A DNA stretch of 49,855 bases from Eggerthella sp. CAG:298 (GCA_000435675.1 FR895122.1:10049-59903); one strand, 5' to 3'. Shown: positions 16,314-25,609, counted from the stretch's first letter. Numbers and translations: made by a program. Notes: generated from the sequence alone by a model not told the origin.

Positions 16314-16606
16314 GCTGACCCTTTCTGATTGACGTTTTAGATTTCAACGAAGCAGAGACTTCGTTTCGTGCTTTTCCAATAGACTCATTGTATCTGAAAG
16401 TGCTCGAGAAGTAAGAAAAACCCACACTTTAATTCACACATATGGAGGGTTTTGCGTTGAACGGAATGTTGCATGTTGATGCCGTGCTTATGTGCTTGTC
16501 TTGCGCCCCTGCAGCCGCAGGTTTTGTGAGAAAGTGCGCATGGAAAGATCGGTGAGCAACTGGCGAGCTTTGCAGAAAACTCAAACGCTCATAGCGTGGA
16601 GCGATC
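16314..16606. other. Intergenic stretch with no recognised gene
   Basis: Lies between the PRC-barrel gene start and the VanW gene end, both on the minus strand. I see only a weak hairpin at 16417-16453 (AAAACCC - 23 bases - GGGTTTT, followed on the minus strand by TCTT), which could terminate the VanW transcript. No coding frame with a good start, no RNA gene. Confidence 0.4.
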
Positions 16607-17470
16607 CTATTTATTGGGGTTAACGCTACCTTCGGCAAGCGTGACCGTTGTATCTTTATCCACCGCATAGATATCACTTGAGAGCAGATCGCGCGAGGTA
16701 CGCACGCCGTCTTTATAGTAGACGCGGAAGGACTCCGAAACATAATACTGCTGCTTGCCGCCATCCTTGGTAGCCTGTTCATAGCGATCGACCACGCGCG
16801 AAGTGGCATCGATTGTGATTCCGTCGTCACGAGGCTTGCCGAGCAAGTTCACGCTCACGGTCTGGCCAACTGCTTTTGCATAGATCGTGATAGGGAAATC
16901 GGTGTTGTTCTTAATGCGCAAGTCGCGGCTGCCATAAACGAGCGTGGCATCTAGACCGATAGGGGCATAGTCGGAAGGCACTGAATGGGGGTGGCGCTCA
17001 ACGATCTCAAGGTCGGCCTTTACCGCTGCGATATAGAGCGCAGTTGAAACCTGACAGATGCCGCCTCCATCGCTTGAACCTAAGCCACTGCTGTAGAGAA
17101 CAGGTGCTTCTTTATAGCCGCGTTCAGCCGTGGTGTCGCCGACCACTTCGTTGAATGAGAAGGTGGCACCTGGTTCGATCACGTAACCGTTGATAGCCTC
17201 AGCGGCTAGACGGAGGTTTTCGGCACGCTCGTCGTCATCGCTTTGGGAAATGGCTTCGTAGCTGCCGATAGTCTCTTGATAATATCCTGGTTCGACGATA
17301 GCGTTCTGCTCAGGGAGCTGGTCTTCGCTGGGCTGTGCTGAGGCAGTCCAATTCGTTCCGCCGAACGCGATGCAGCAGGCGATAAGAAGCGAGCAGCCCA
17401 TAACAAGGATGGGAGTGCGCTGTAGATGGTTGTGTTTGTCGTTTGCTCTTCTTGAGCGCGCGGCAGACAT
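16607..17470 (-). CDS. VanW family protein, membrane-anchored or secreted
   Basis: A protein of 287 residues. It has a hydrophobic segment at about 20-42 (ILVMGCSLLIACCIAFGG) that acts as a signal or anchor. The VanW domain follows at about 90-230, with EPGATFSFNEVVGDTTAERGYKEAPV and the family signature GGGICQVSTALYIAA. VanW domains occur in glycopeptide-resistance clusters and in many actinobacterial envelope proteins; their biochemical role is unclear. There is no vanS/vanR/vanA context here. The start codon overlaps the upstream stop codon (TAATG), so the two genes are translationally coupled. Confidence 0.88.
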   Translation of the reverse strand: MSAARSRRANDKHNHLQRTPILVMGCSLLIACCIAFGGTNWTASAQPSEDQLPEQNAIVEPGYYQETIGSYEAISQSDDDERAENLRLAAEAINGYVIEPGATFSFNEVVGDTTAERGYKEAPVLYSSGLGSSDGGGICQVSTALYIAAVKADLEIVERHPHSVPSDYAPIGLDATLVYGSRDLRIKNNTDFPITIYAKAVGQTVSVNLLGKPRDDGITIDATSRVVDRYEQATKDGGKQQYYVSESFRVYYKDGVRTSRDLLSSDIYAVDKDTTVTLAEGSVNPNK

Positions 17471-18957
17471 TAGCTCATCCTTTCAACGGCATCAAGCTTG
17501 ATGCGTTCGAAGCGCGTGAGAACGCTCGATTGACGAAGCTTTGCAGCGATTTCTTTTGCCTTGGCAGCATCGCCCGCTTTTACGTAACAGGCAAGCTCTT
17601 CGAAGTGGCTGTTACGTGCTTCATTGGCGTTAGGCGCGAGAGCAGCAGCTTCCTCAAAAAGCATTGCCGCAATGGCGTAAGCGCCTTGATCGCGTAATGC
17701 GGTAGCGCGGGCACTGAACTCCGCGAAGTGATCGACCGGTGCTTTTTTAGCTGGTTTAGGCGCAGGCTTCGCTGCTGGTTTCGGTGTGGACTCAGGCGTT
17801 GGTGCTGGTGTTGGTGTTGGTGCACTTGAGGCTTTAGCGGGTGTAACTTCCTTGTTTGTGGGTGTTTTTTCTTTCGATGAGCCGACCGGTGCGCCAACGT
17901 TCAACTCGCGCTCCTTCTCGGCGTTCATAGCAGGGGTTGCTTGCGAAGCAAAAGGACGAACGAGCTCTTCGACCTTGGCAGCTTCTTCTTCCGCTGCGCG
18001 ATCGACGAGAATCTCGATCTCGGCAGCTTCGCGCAGTTGGTCTTCGCTTGGAGAAGTGGTGGCAGGAGCAGCCTTAACAGGAGGTTCGGGCGTTTTCTTC
18101 GTTGCCTCTTCGATGGCGCTCTCGGCCACGTGCTCCTTGTTCGCAAAAGGCTTGCTTGCAGCTTCGTGAGAAGCGGGCTTGGCCGCTTGCTTTGTGGGCT
18201 TCGTGGGTTTGGCTTTTTGAGGCTCGGTAGATTTTGCGGGTTCAACAGGATTCGTTGATGCAGGCGCAGCAACGGGCGCGGATTCCGTTGCTGATTTTTG
18301 TGTGGACGGAGCTTCGGCCTTTGCCGTAGGTTGCATAGGCTTCGGTGCCTCTTTTGCGGAGGTCTTCGACGCTTCTACAGAAGGCTTCGCAGTTGCTTTT
18401 GGAGCTTCTGAGGCAGCTGGTTTAGCTGGCGCAGTAGCAACAGCAGCAGTAGCAGGCGCCTTTGCTTTAGTGGCAGGAGCAGAAGAAGTATCTGTTTTCG
18501 CTGCTGAAGTAGGAGTTGATGAAGCAGGCGCAGTCTGTTGAGAAGCGCTGGGGGCAGGAGTAACAGCCTTGGACGGCGTTGTGGCGCTTGATGCAGAAGA
18601 TGTTCCAGAGCTGACCGTGCTGGCAGCCTTCGCGCTTTCAACGGTGATGTCCTTCTTGGGAATCTCGAACGAACGCTTCGAAGGAGCTTTAGCGCGTTCT
18701 TTGCCTCCGCTACGTAGAACCATCATATAAACGCAGATGGGAATGATGATACAAGCGACCGTAAAGAAGGGAACGATCCATTCAGCGGGGAAGAACGCAA
18801 CGAAAATGAAGAACCAAAGAGCGAGAACAGCAAGGGTGCCAAAAGCAAAATAAACAGCACGACGCTGAGGGCCTGGGGTACTCAATCGCTTACCGGCGAT
18901 GATACCAACGATTATGACCGCTACGATCAGTGCGACGCTGATCCACATGTTCTGCAT
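17470..18957 (-). CDS. Membrane protein with Ala/Pro/Lys/Thr-rich linker and C-terminal TPR-like domain
   Basis: A protein of 495 residues. Three hydrophobic segments lie at about 4-22, 34-55 and 58-82. A very long low-complexity region rich in Ala, Lys, Pro, Thr and Ser (about 95-405) follows. The last 85 residues (FAEFSARATALRDQGAYAIAAMLFEEAAALAPNANEAR and on) look like a TPR-type helical repeat. The linker topology, inside or outside, is not certain. It is transcribed with VanW, whose ATG overlaps its stop codon. An envelope-spanning adaptor is a reasonable guess; no family is recognised. Confidence 0.75.
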   Translation of the reverse strand: MQNMWISVALIVAVIIVGIIAGKRLSTPGPQRRAVYFAFGTLAVLALWFFIFVAFFPAEWIVPFFTVACIIIPICVYMMVLRSGGKERAKAPSKRSFEIPKKDITVESAKAASTVSSGTSSASSATTPSKAVTPAPSASQQTAPASSTPTSAAKTDTSSAPATKAKAPATAAVATAPAKPAASEAPKATAKPSVEASKTSAKEAPKPMQPTAKAEAPSTQKSATESAPVAAPASTNPVEPAKSTEPQKAKPTKPTKQAAKPASHEAASKPFANKEHVAESAIEEATKKTPEPPVKAAPATTSPSEDQLREAAEIEILVDRAAEEEAAKVEELVRPFASQATPAMNAEKERELNVGAPVGSSKEKTPTNKEVTPAKASSAPTPTPAPTPESTPKPAAKPAPKPAKKAPVDHFAEFSARATALRDQGAYAIAAMLFEEAAALAPNANEARNSHFEELACYVKAGDAAKAKEIAAKLRQSSVLTRFERIKLDAVERMS

Positions 18958-19117
18958 GCTACCCTTTACTAGTGCTGTTCAAAATGACACGTGAAGCGCA
19001 CCCATTTTCCTAACGCTACGTTGGTAAATGAGCCCATCTTTATATCTAAGAAAGTATAACATCTTTCATATACTTTATTCAGGGGTTTATCAGAAGGTTT
19101 GGTAGAAGAGAAAAACG

Positions 19118-20230
19118 GTGATGCAAGTGAACATCGATATCAACAATATTCCGCGAACGATCGACCTGGTGCGCGATGATTCCAATACGTCCGTAATTCC
19201 TGATGGATACCCGGTGCTTAGCATCATCGATCAGACGCAGTTGCCCTATGCAGAAGCATATCTTCATCTGAGAGATTGGCGCGAGGCGATCGAGGCGATC
19301 AAGCAGCTGAAGGTTCGTGGTGCGCCTGCGATCGGGATCGCGGGTGCGGCTTCAGTAGCGCTTGCTGCTGTGGAGTTTTGCGCGTCCAACGAAGGGATCG
19401 CGCGCGATGAGATGAACGATCCAGCTGACTATTTGGAGTTCATGCGACAATCTGCCGAGCGTATCGCTCACGCGCGTCCTACTGCAGTGAACCTGATGCA
19501 TATGGTGGATGCGGCAATGGAGATCGTTGAGGAAGAGGCTGTTTCGGGGTCTTCGCCTGTTGTGATCGCGGACAAGCTCTATGAATTCACCAAGCAGCTG
19601 ATCGTTGAAGATGAAGATGCGAACAGGAAGATGGGCGAGCTTGGCGCCGCGTTGCTCGAGGAAAGATCGAGCGTGCTCACCCATTGCAATGCCGGTAGTT
19701 TGGCAACGGCATTCTTCGGAACCGCGCTCGGCGTGATCTATGAGGCGGCACTGCAAGGCAAGATAGAGATGGTGTATGCAGACGAAACGCGCCCGTTGCG
19801 TCAGGGTGCGCGCCTGACCGCGTTCGAACTTGCAAAAGCACAGGTGCCTGTCACGCTGATCTGCGACGACATGGCTGCAACCACGATGGCGCAGGGGCGT
19901 GTTGATGCGGTGTTCGTAGGTGCCGATCGTATTGCGGCGAACGGGGATACGGCTAACAAGGTCGGTACGTTGGGGGTTGCGATCGCTGCTGATCGGTATG
20001 GGATTCCGTTCTATGTGGTAGCGCCCACTTCAACGATCGATGTGAGCGCGCAGAATGGTGAGGATATTCCCATCGAAGAGCGCGCTGCTTCAGAAGTGCT
20101 CGATCCGCCTATTCCAGGTGTGAAGGTTTACAATCCTGCGTTCGATGTAACGCCTGCGGACTTGATCACGGCTATCATTACCGAAGAAGGCGTGGTCGCG
20201 CCAGCGGATATCATCTCTGTTGTTATGTAG
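19118..20230 (+). CDS. mtnA: S-methyl-5-thioribose-1-phosphate isomerase
   Basis: A protein of 370 residues. MtnA converts methylthioribose 1-phosphate to methylthioribulose 1-phosphate in methionine salvage. Key features: KVRGAPAIGIAGA at about 65-77, catalytic cysteine 190 in THCNAGSLAT, ADETRPLRQGARLTAFEL at 221-238, and catalytic aspartate 270 in VGADRIAANGDTANKVGT. The GTG at 19118 and the ATG at 19121 are both possible starts. No other salvage gene is adjacent, so the pathway must be scattered or the enzyme may serve another aldose phosphate, as some archaeal and eIF2B-like relatives do. Confidence 0.9.
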   Translation: MMQVNIDINNIPRTIDLVRDDSNTSVIPDGYPVLSIIDQTQLPYAEAYLHLRDWREAIEAIKQLKVRGAPAIGIAGAASVALAAVEFCASNEGIARDEMNDPADYLEFMRQSAERIAHARPTAVNLMHMVDAAMEIVEEEAVSGSSPVVIADKLYEFTKQLIVEDEDANRKMGELGAALLEERSSVLTHCNAGSLATAFFGTALGVIYEAALQGKIEMVYADETRPLRQGARLTAFELAKAQVPVTLICDDMAATTMAQGRVDAVFVGADRIAANGDTANKVGTLGVAIAADRYGIPFYVVAPTSTIDVSAQNGEDIPIEERAASEVLDPPIPGVKVYNPAFDVTPADLITAIITEEGVVAPADIISVVM

Positions 20231-20264
20231 TGGAGCGAGCAGGGAAGCCGCGGCCTTATCAAAA

Positions 20265-20305
20265 AAGAGGGAAAGAAATCGGATGATCCTTTCCCTCTTG
20301 TTTTT
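20265..20305. terminator. Bidirectional terminator between mtnA and the DUF362 gene
   Basis: Perfect 11-base stem AAGAGGGAAAG / CTTTCCCTCTT (20265-20275 and 20289-20299), with A6 before and GTTTTT after. It can end transcription of both convergent genes. Confidence 0.88.
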
Positions 20306-20331
20306 CTAGCAGATAGTACGTTGCTCTGGCT

Positions 20332-21219
20332 TTAGACCTCGATCAATTCGTAATCGGCACTGCCATAGCCCAGGCGCACTGCATCGTCGATGATCTTCTG
20401 GCCATTGCGCGAAGTGATGCGCTCGAGCAAGGTGTCGCGGCCGGGATCATCGGAATTGCGTACGGCATCAAGGCAGGCAGCATCGATAGCCACCGGATCG
20501 AGCGAAGCGAAGATGCCGATGTCCTTCATGCAGGGATCTTCCGCTACTGCGCAGCAGTCGCAATCGACCGAAAGGTTGCAAGCGATGTTCACGAACGCGA
20601 TGTTGCTGCCGAAGTGATTGACCACAGTCTCGGCTGCTTCGGCCATCGCCTCGATGAAATCATCCTGTTCGGCGTGCTTGTCCCAGAATTCGCCCTGGTT
20701 GAGGGTTGCACCACCAGAGTGGATGTTCACCTTGCCCTGGTTAGAAGCACAACCGATCGAAAGCTGTTTGAGCGCGCCGCCAAAGCCGCCCATCGGATGC
20801 CCTTTGAAGTGAGAAAGTACGAGCATCGAAGCGTAGTTCGCCAGGTGGCCACCCACACGGTTATCCTTCAGCACGCGGCCATTCTCGATCGGGAAGATGA
20901 TGTCGGAGCTCGGGCCATCTGCATCCATGATGTCTACATCGAAATACTCGGTCCAGCCGTGTGCGGCCATGAGCTTCTCGTGCTTTTCGGTGGTATCGCG
21001 CGCGCCATCGTAGGCAGTGTTGCACTCGACGACCGTGCCGTCCACTTCTTCGATCATGGGGCGCATGAATTCGGGATGGAGGAAGTTCTGGTTGCCCTCT
21101 TCGCCGGAATGAACCTTGACTGCAACCTTGCCTGGCAGCTTCACGCCAAGATGCTCGTAGAGCTTCACGACGTTTTCTGGGGTGATTTCTTTGGTGAAAT
21201 AAACTTTGGATTTGCTCAT
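20332..21219 (-). CDS. DUF362 domain protein
   Basis: A protein of 295 residues from ATG 21219, which has AAAGGAG 8 bases upstream; the frame allows six more residues. It matches DUF362: KVAVKVHSGEEGN, SHFKGHPMGGFGGALKQLSIGCAS at about 142-165, and the C-terminal stretch with DCDCCAVAEDPCMKDIGIFASLDPVAIDAACLD at about 222-254, which holds four cysteines that could bind metal. There is no separate ferredoxin domain, unlike many DUF362 proteins. Function unknown. It is monocistronic and divergent from the VOC-SDR operon. Confidence 0.88.
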   Translation of the reverse strand: MSKSKVYFTKEITPENVVKLYEHLGVKLPGKVAVKVHSGEEGNQNFLHPEFMRPMIEEVDGTVVECNTAYDGARDTTEKHEKLMAAHGWTEYFDVDIMDADGPSSDIIFPIENGRVLKDNRVGGHLANYASMLVLSHFKGHPMGGFGGALKQLSIGCASNQGKVNIHSGGATLNQGEFWDKHAEQDDFIEAMAEAAETVVNHFGSNIAFVNIACNLSVDCDCCAVAEDPCMKDIGIFASLDPVAIDAACLDAVRNSDDPGRDTLLERITSRNGQKIIDDAVRLGYGSADYELIEV

Positions 21220-21359
21220 AGAGAACACTCCTTTCACAGGTGTGAGCCTAGCTTATCATAGGCGACAAGGTGTTCACTAGAACGTAACCGTAATCACAAA
21301 ACTGCAAAAAGAAACATCAGAAACGTATCTAGCTTTCGTAATAAGACCGTAAGGGAAGT

Positions 21360-21383
21360 TGGACAATCAGCTAAGATTGTCTA
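21360..21383. promoter_or_regulatory. Candidate operator palindrome upstream of the VOC-SDR operon
   Basis: Inverted repeat TGGACAATCA - 4 bases - AGATTGTCTA, 52 bases upstream of the VOC start codon. It shares AGTTGGACAATCAG and the right-hand GAT-GTCTA with the palindrome at 2254-2278; the spacer is one base shorter. TTGGAC at 21359-21364 could also serve as a -35 box. Confidence 0.45.
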
Positions 21384-21435
21384 GGTAGTGTTACGCTCCC
21401 AAGAGGGTTTCCGACAACTGAAGCAGGAAGGCATC

Positions 21436-21912
21436 ATGAAAGTTCAAGATCTTACTCTTACTGACGAATTGAGAGACATCGTTCAGATCGGTATCATCAC
21501 CGACGATATCGAGCGCACCAAGAAAGGCATGCTCGAAGTGTTCGGCCTCGAGCCTGACGCGGGCGGTCATTCGGTGTACAAGAAATCGGTTTATCGCGAT
21601 GGCAAGGTCATCGATGCAGAGGTCGTCTCTGCGTTCTATAACTTCTTCAATATCCAGCTTGAGTTCTTGCAGCCGACGGGTGAGGATGACACGATCTGGA
21701 GCGATTATCTGAAAATGGGGCAAAACGGGCTGCATCACATTCGCTTCGACGTGACCGATAACGATGTGGTCACGAAGCTCATGGCGGAAAAGGGAATCGC
21801 TGTTTGGATGGAGGGTACCTCGCTCATCGATCCAACCGCGCGTTTCACCTACTACGATTCGCTCGATAAGCTGGGCTTTATCGTTGAAGCAGTCACGCGT
21901 TCGAAGAATTAG
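21436..21912 (+). CDS. VOC family protein (glyoxalase/methylmalonyl-CoA epimerase-like)
   Basis: A protein of 158 residues. The start ATG at 21436 has AGGAAGG upstream; a GTG at 21388 would extend it without a good site. The vicinal oxygen chelate pattern is visible: IVQIGIITDDIERTKKGMLEVFGLEP at about 14-39, IQLEFLQP at about 71-78, GLHHIRFDV at about 97-105. This layout resembles methylmalonyl-CoA epimerase and glyoxalase I, but the first metal-ligand His of MCE (usually in DHxGIAV) is replaced by Gln, so the chemistry may differ. An SDR follows after 11 bases; they form an operon. Confidence 0.82.
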   Translation: MKVQDLTLTDELRDIVQIGIITDDIERTKKGMLEVFGLEPDAGGHSVYKKSVYRDGKVIDAEVVSAFYNFFNIQLEFLQPTGEDDTIWSDYLKMGQNGLHHIRFDVTDNDVVTKLMAEKGIAVWMEGTSLIDPTARFTYYDSLDKLGFIVEAVTRSKN

Positions 21913-21923
21913 GAGTTACTACG

Positions 21924-22730
21924 ATGGCAAAATCATCCAAACAGGTTGTTTTGATCACAGGCGGCGCGATGGGCCAGGGGCGCACACATGCGGTTGCGTT
22001 TGCAAAGGCAGGGTTCGATATTGTGCTCATCGATATGCTCGAGCCAGAGAATGAGATCTTCAAAGAGACCATCGAGCTGGTTCGCGATGCGGGTGGCGAG
22101 GTGTTGGCGTTGCAGGCGAACATCTGCTCCACGCCCGAGGTCGAAGCGGCGTTCGCTCAGGCATGGGAGACGTTTGGTCGCTTGGACGTGGTGGTGGCCA
22201 ATGCGGGCATCATCAATTTCGGTTACACCTGGGAATTGAGCGATGAACAGGTCGAGCGGGCGCTCGCGGTGAACCTCGAGGGAACCTGGCGCACGGATAA
22301 ATATGCTGCGATCTACATGCGCAAACAAGGCTACGGACGCATCATCAACATCTCTTCTGTGTCAGGGCTTAAGGGAACTGCGCAGTTGGCAACGTATTGC
22401 ATGACTAAATTCGGTATCATCGGGCTTACCAAAACGCTTGCGCTCGAACTCCAAAGCGAAGGCCTGCCGATCTACTGTAACGTCGTGTGCCCCACGAAGG
22501 TGCGTACGCCCATGTGCGAAACGGAGAGCTACGTTGACTTCGTGAACTCAACGATGGGTAAGAGCTTTACCAGCTGGCAGGAGATGTTCGAGGACGAGAA
22601 GAATCCTGGCGGACTGAAATTCCTGAATCCTGAAGACGTGACGGATATGGTGCTGTGGCTTGCAGAATCAGAAGCTGCCACGAAATTCAATGGCCGCGAG
22701 ATCGTGGTCGATCGTGGAGCGATGTTGTAG
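21924..22730 (+). CDS. Short-chain dehydrogenase/reductase
   Basis: A protein of 268 residues, a classical SDR. The cofactor motif is TGGAMGQGRTHAV (about 11-23), followed by ANAGI; the catalytic triad is Ser in INISSVSG, then Tyr and Lys in YCMTK (about 159-163). The acidic residue ending strand 2 (LIDM) favours NAD(H). The GQGRTHAV start resembles carveol dehydrogenase-like and mycofactocin-coupled SDRs of actinobacteria; no mycofactocin genes are in the window. With the VOC protein and nearby TetR genes it probably acts in catabolism of a small or xenobiotic alcohol or ketone. Confidence 0.9.
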   Translation: MAKSSKQVVLITGGAMGQGRTHAVAFAKAGFDIVLIDMLEPENEIFKETIELVRDAGGEVLALQANICSTPEVEAAFAQAWETFGRLDVVVANAGIINFGYTWELSDEQVERALAVNLEGTWRTDKYAAIYMRKQGYGRIINISSVSGLKGTAQLATYCMTKFGIIGLTKTLALELQSEGLPIYCNVVCPTKVRTPMCETESYVDFVNSTMGKSFTSWQEMFEDEKNPGGLKFLNPEDVTDMVLWLAESEAATKFNGREIVVDRGAML

Positions 22731-22755
22731 GCTTTGCGACCGTTAGGTAATGTGA

Positions 22756-22797
22756 GGTCGTTCTTTTCTGCGTCAGGCAGAAGGAACGGCCTTTTTT
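22756..22797 (+). terminator. Rho-independent terminator after the SDR gene
   Basis: A long stem with small mismatches (GGTCGTTC-TTTTCTGC against GGCAGAA-GGAACGGCC, 4-base loop) followed by TTTTTT. It overlaps the stop codon of the convergent TetR gene. Confidence 0.88.
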
Positions 22798-23434
22798 ATT
22801 GCGAAAGACGATCGAGACACATTTCGACGAAACTCGTGTAGGCATCCTCGAAATTGCCCTCTATGGGCGGCAAGCCGGCAAGGCGCATAGCTTCGGCCAC
22901 CTGTTCGGCGCAATTGAAATGATTGAACAGTGCAGCCGCTTGATAGATGAGGCACAAAGAGAGATCGGAGGCTTCGTTTGCGCTGCATGAGAGGTGCTTT
23001 CGCAGCAACGTGCGAATCGATTCGTTCATGAGTGCGAAGTTCTTCTTGAATTCAACGAGACGATCGAGCGACGTGTTCGTTTCGATGATCGGGATCAAGA
23101 TGCTTTGATAGCGCAAGAATTCTGGATGGCGCGCAATGGCACATGCCCACTCATGCGCAAATTCGGCATTCGCGAGCTTCTTGCCTGCAAGCGAAGCCAT
23201 AAGATCATCGACCAAAGCACGATTAGCGCGACTATGGAGCGCAAGGAATATCTCTTCTTGGGTTGCGGCATATTTGTAGAGATTAGAGCGTGACCAGCCC
23301 AGTTCTTTTGCGATGAGCCCCATGTTGATCTCGTGATAGGGCAGCTGTGCGAACAGTGTTTCGGTTGCATCCATGATCGCGCTCATGCGTTCAGCTTTTT
23401 GCTGCGGCGAGCGTGCGCGTTGATAGTCGGCCAC
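22796..23434 (-). CDS. TetR/AcrR family transcriptional regulator
   Basis: A protein of 212 residues from GTG 23434. An ATG at 23452 is in frame, but AAGGAGG lies between them, 5 bases before the GTG, so the GTG is clearly the better start. The helix-turn-helix is LPYHEINMGLIAKELGWSRSNLYKYAATQEEIF at about 34-66. The C-terminal domain is helical with no assigned ligand. The FUSC exporter gene lies 69 bases upstream on the same strand, so the pair may be cotranscribed and the regulator may control that exporter, or the convergent VOC-SDR operon. Confidence 0.85.
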   Translation of the reverse strand: MADYQRARSPQQKAERMSAIMDATETLFAQLPYHEINMGLIAKELGWSRSNLYKYAATQEEIFLALHSRANRALVDDLMASLAGKKLANAEFAHEWACAIARHPEFLRYQSILIPIIETNTSLDRLVEFKKNFALMNESIRTLLRKHLSCSANEASDLSLCLIYQAAALFNHFNCAEQVAEAMRLAGLPPIEGNFEDAYTSFVEMCLDRLSQ

Positions 23435-23503
23435 GTAAACCTCCTTGTTCATGTTCGCTATTCTATCAAAAGGCTTGCTGCGCTGGTGCAGTGGGTCGGG
23501 TGG

Positions 23504-25609
23504 CTAGTCTTTGAGATCCTCTTCCAGATAGCGCATGGTTTCAAGGTCGTGCGTCTTCTCTTTGAGACGTTCGTTGGTGGCATCGATATGTTTGATGCGC
23601 GCGGTGGTGTCGGGCGATGCGTTATCAAGATCATGCTGAGGCTCGTCGGAAAGCAGATCGTCATGTACGCGCCGCGGATCGAGCAGCATCACGGCGTGGG
23701 CGGCATCCATCGCGAACTTGTAATTGAGCTGCAGGACGCGCTGAACATCCTGTTTCAGCTGCTTGATCTGTGCAAGTGATTCGCGCCGTGAGGGGCGTTC
23801 TTCCCATTTGATCTCCTTCAGGCTAAGGCTGTTCGCCAGGTTTTCCATAAACGCCAAATTCATGTGCAGGTAGTAGAGCAGCTGCACCGCGCGCCACAGG
23901 TTCACATGGCCGCGTTTGATGCCGAGATCGATCTGCGCAAGCAGGCGGCCATCGATACGCTCTAGCTCGATGATCTTCGTGCGGATGGTGGTGGTTCGTT
24001 GCGTGCGCATGAACAGGAAGATCACCATCACCACGCAAGTTGCTGCGATGATCACAAAGCCAAGGCGGATAACGAGCGTCGTGCCAAGCGATGCATCGGC
24101 GGAATAGAGTGCGGTGAGCGCCATCTGCGTTCCGGCAGTGATAGAGACCGTTTGGTTGATATTCATGAGAATGACTAGGTAACACAGCGTGATGACCGTT
24201 GGCATGAGGAAGGGGCTTGGGATGAAATGCACGAAGAGCGCGAAGATCGCGATGCCCACGAGCGTGCCGATGGTGCTGTTCTTCGTTGAACGTAGCGTTT
24301 CATCGTTGTAGGTGTTCAAGATCGTGAAGGCGACGATCGGTATCCAGATGCCGAAATCGAGCCCGATCAGGTGCGTGAGCGCAATGTCGGCCAGCACGGC
24401 AATCGTCACGATGGTGGCGAGCTGAAGGGAGAAGCGCGTTTGCGTGTTCTTGAGGCTGATGTTGTCACGCAAGAAGTGATAACGATAGCGAATGCTCTTG
24501 AGGAACGGGGTGGATTCGTCGCGTGAGAGGCGGGTGTCACGCAAGGTGCGCACGAGCGCTTCAAGGATCGCATTCCATGATTCGTGGTAGCACGTAGTGT
24601 CGAAGCCTCGACGTTCAAGGAACGCTTCGAGTTCGCTCACTATCTCGGAGATGCGCGTGATCTTCTTGGTGGCGACCGCTTCGAAAACGGCGGCCAGATC
24701 GGCGAAGTATTCTCGGTTTTTCGGCGTGATGCCCTGCGCGTTCTTGGAGGTGGCATGGATCAGGTCCGAGATTTGCTCGCAGCAAAGGAGCAGTGCGAAG
24801 GTGTAGCATTGTCGGCCCGAGAGTATGCCGCCTTGGCGCAAGACCGTGGCGTATTCGGTTTGCGCGTAGTCTTGGGCGAGGGTGAACGTTCTTTCGGGCT
24901 CAACCTGCGCTTCGAGGGTTGAGGCGGAAGGTTCGGCACGTTCTGTTGTGCTTGTGGCAGACGATGATGGCGAAGCATCCGTGAGCGAAGGGTCTGTGTT
25001 GTTCGTTGGTTCGGTTTCGGACGCTTGTGCGAGGAGACGAAGCTGAGCGGCCACATCGCCGAAGGCTTCGCGCATGAAGGCGCGATCGCGGGCAAATTCG
25101 TCGAGCTTGCCGGTCTTGCGCAGGGTAAAGCGCATCAGGTAGATGAAGGCAGTGGTGAGTGCGATCGAAAGGCCGAGCGCTGCAAGACGAGGCAAGATCT
25201 CACCAGGGGTAATGGGGTAGATCAACAGGAACAGGTAGCCAAGTCCGAGCCAGTAGAAATTGCGGGGAAGATAGTCGTCGGATTGGGTGAGCGTTATGAA
25301 GAACAGGTAGCAGAAGCTCATGACCACGAAGAGCACATCGTTGAGTCCTGCGATGCTCGCGCAGACGCCCATGAGCACGAACCAGCAAAGGCGCCGCAGA
25401 TAGTTCGCGAACGAAAGCCCTGGGTCTTGGATGATGGCGCGCGAAAAGAAGAGGAACACGATGCCGAGCAGGGCATCGGCTACGCCAAAAAGGTAATAGA
25501 TGGTGAAGAAGAGCAGAACGAAAAACACCAGATAAGGAAGGGCATCAAGAAATTTCTCCCTTAAGCTGGCAAAGCTGAATCGCGCTTGTTGTTCCGTCTG
25601 TTCTCTCAT
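23504..25609 (-). CDS. FUSC family membrane protein (aromatic acid exporter-like)
   Basis: A protein of 701 residues. It has two membrane blocks, residues about 25-155 and about 395-525, each with several helices, separated by a cytoplasmic stretch that carries a Ser/Thr/Ala/Glu-rich segment near 195-235. The second block (ATIVTIAVLADIALTHLIGLDFGIWIPIVAFTI and following) fits the fusaric acid resistance/AaeB-type fold (FUSC-like). The last 160 residues are helical and cytoplasmic. Such proteins export aromatic acids and similar compounds. No clear ribosome binding site precedes the ATG. A TetR gene follows. Confidence 0.82.
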   Translation of the reverse strand: MREQTEQQARFSFASLREKFLDALPYLVFFVLLFFTIYYLFGVADALLGIVFLFFSRAIIQDPGLSFANYLRRLCWFVLMGVCASIAGLNDVLFVVMSFCYLFFITLTQSDDYLPRNFYWLGLGYLFLLIYPITPGEILPRLAALGLSIALTTAFIYLMRFTLRKTGKLDEFARDRAFMREAFGDVAAQLRLLAQASETEPTNNTDPSLTDASPSSSATSTTERAEPSASTLEAQVEPERTFTLAQDYAQTEYATVLRQGGILSGRQCYTFALLLCCEQISDLIHATSKNAQGITPKNREYFADLAAVFEAVATKKITRISEIVSELEAFLERRGFDTTCYHESWNAILEALVRTLRDTRLSRDESTPFLKSIRYRYHFLRDNISLKNTQTRFSLQLATIVTIAVLADIALTHLIGLDFGIWIPIVAFTILNTYNDETLRSTKNSTIGTLVGIAIFALFVHFIPSPFLMPTVITLCYLVILMNINQTVSITAGTQMALTALYSADASLGTTLVIRLGFVIIAATCVVMVIFLFMRTQRTTTIRTKIIELERIDGRLLAQIDLGIKRGHVNLWRAVQLLYYLHMNLAFMENLANSLSLKEIKWEERPSRRESLAQIKQLKQDVQRVLQLNYKFAMDAAHAVMLLDPRRVHDDLLSDEPQHDLDNASPDTTARIKHIDATNERLKEKTHDLETMRYLEEDLKD

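Noticed and set aside
19051..19076. Inverted repeat AAAGTAT - 12 bases - ATACTTT upstream of mtnA
   Set aside because: Short, AT-rich and without conserved partner or T-run; it could be chance, so no feature is called.
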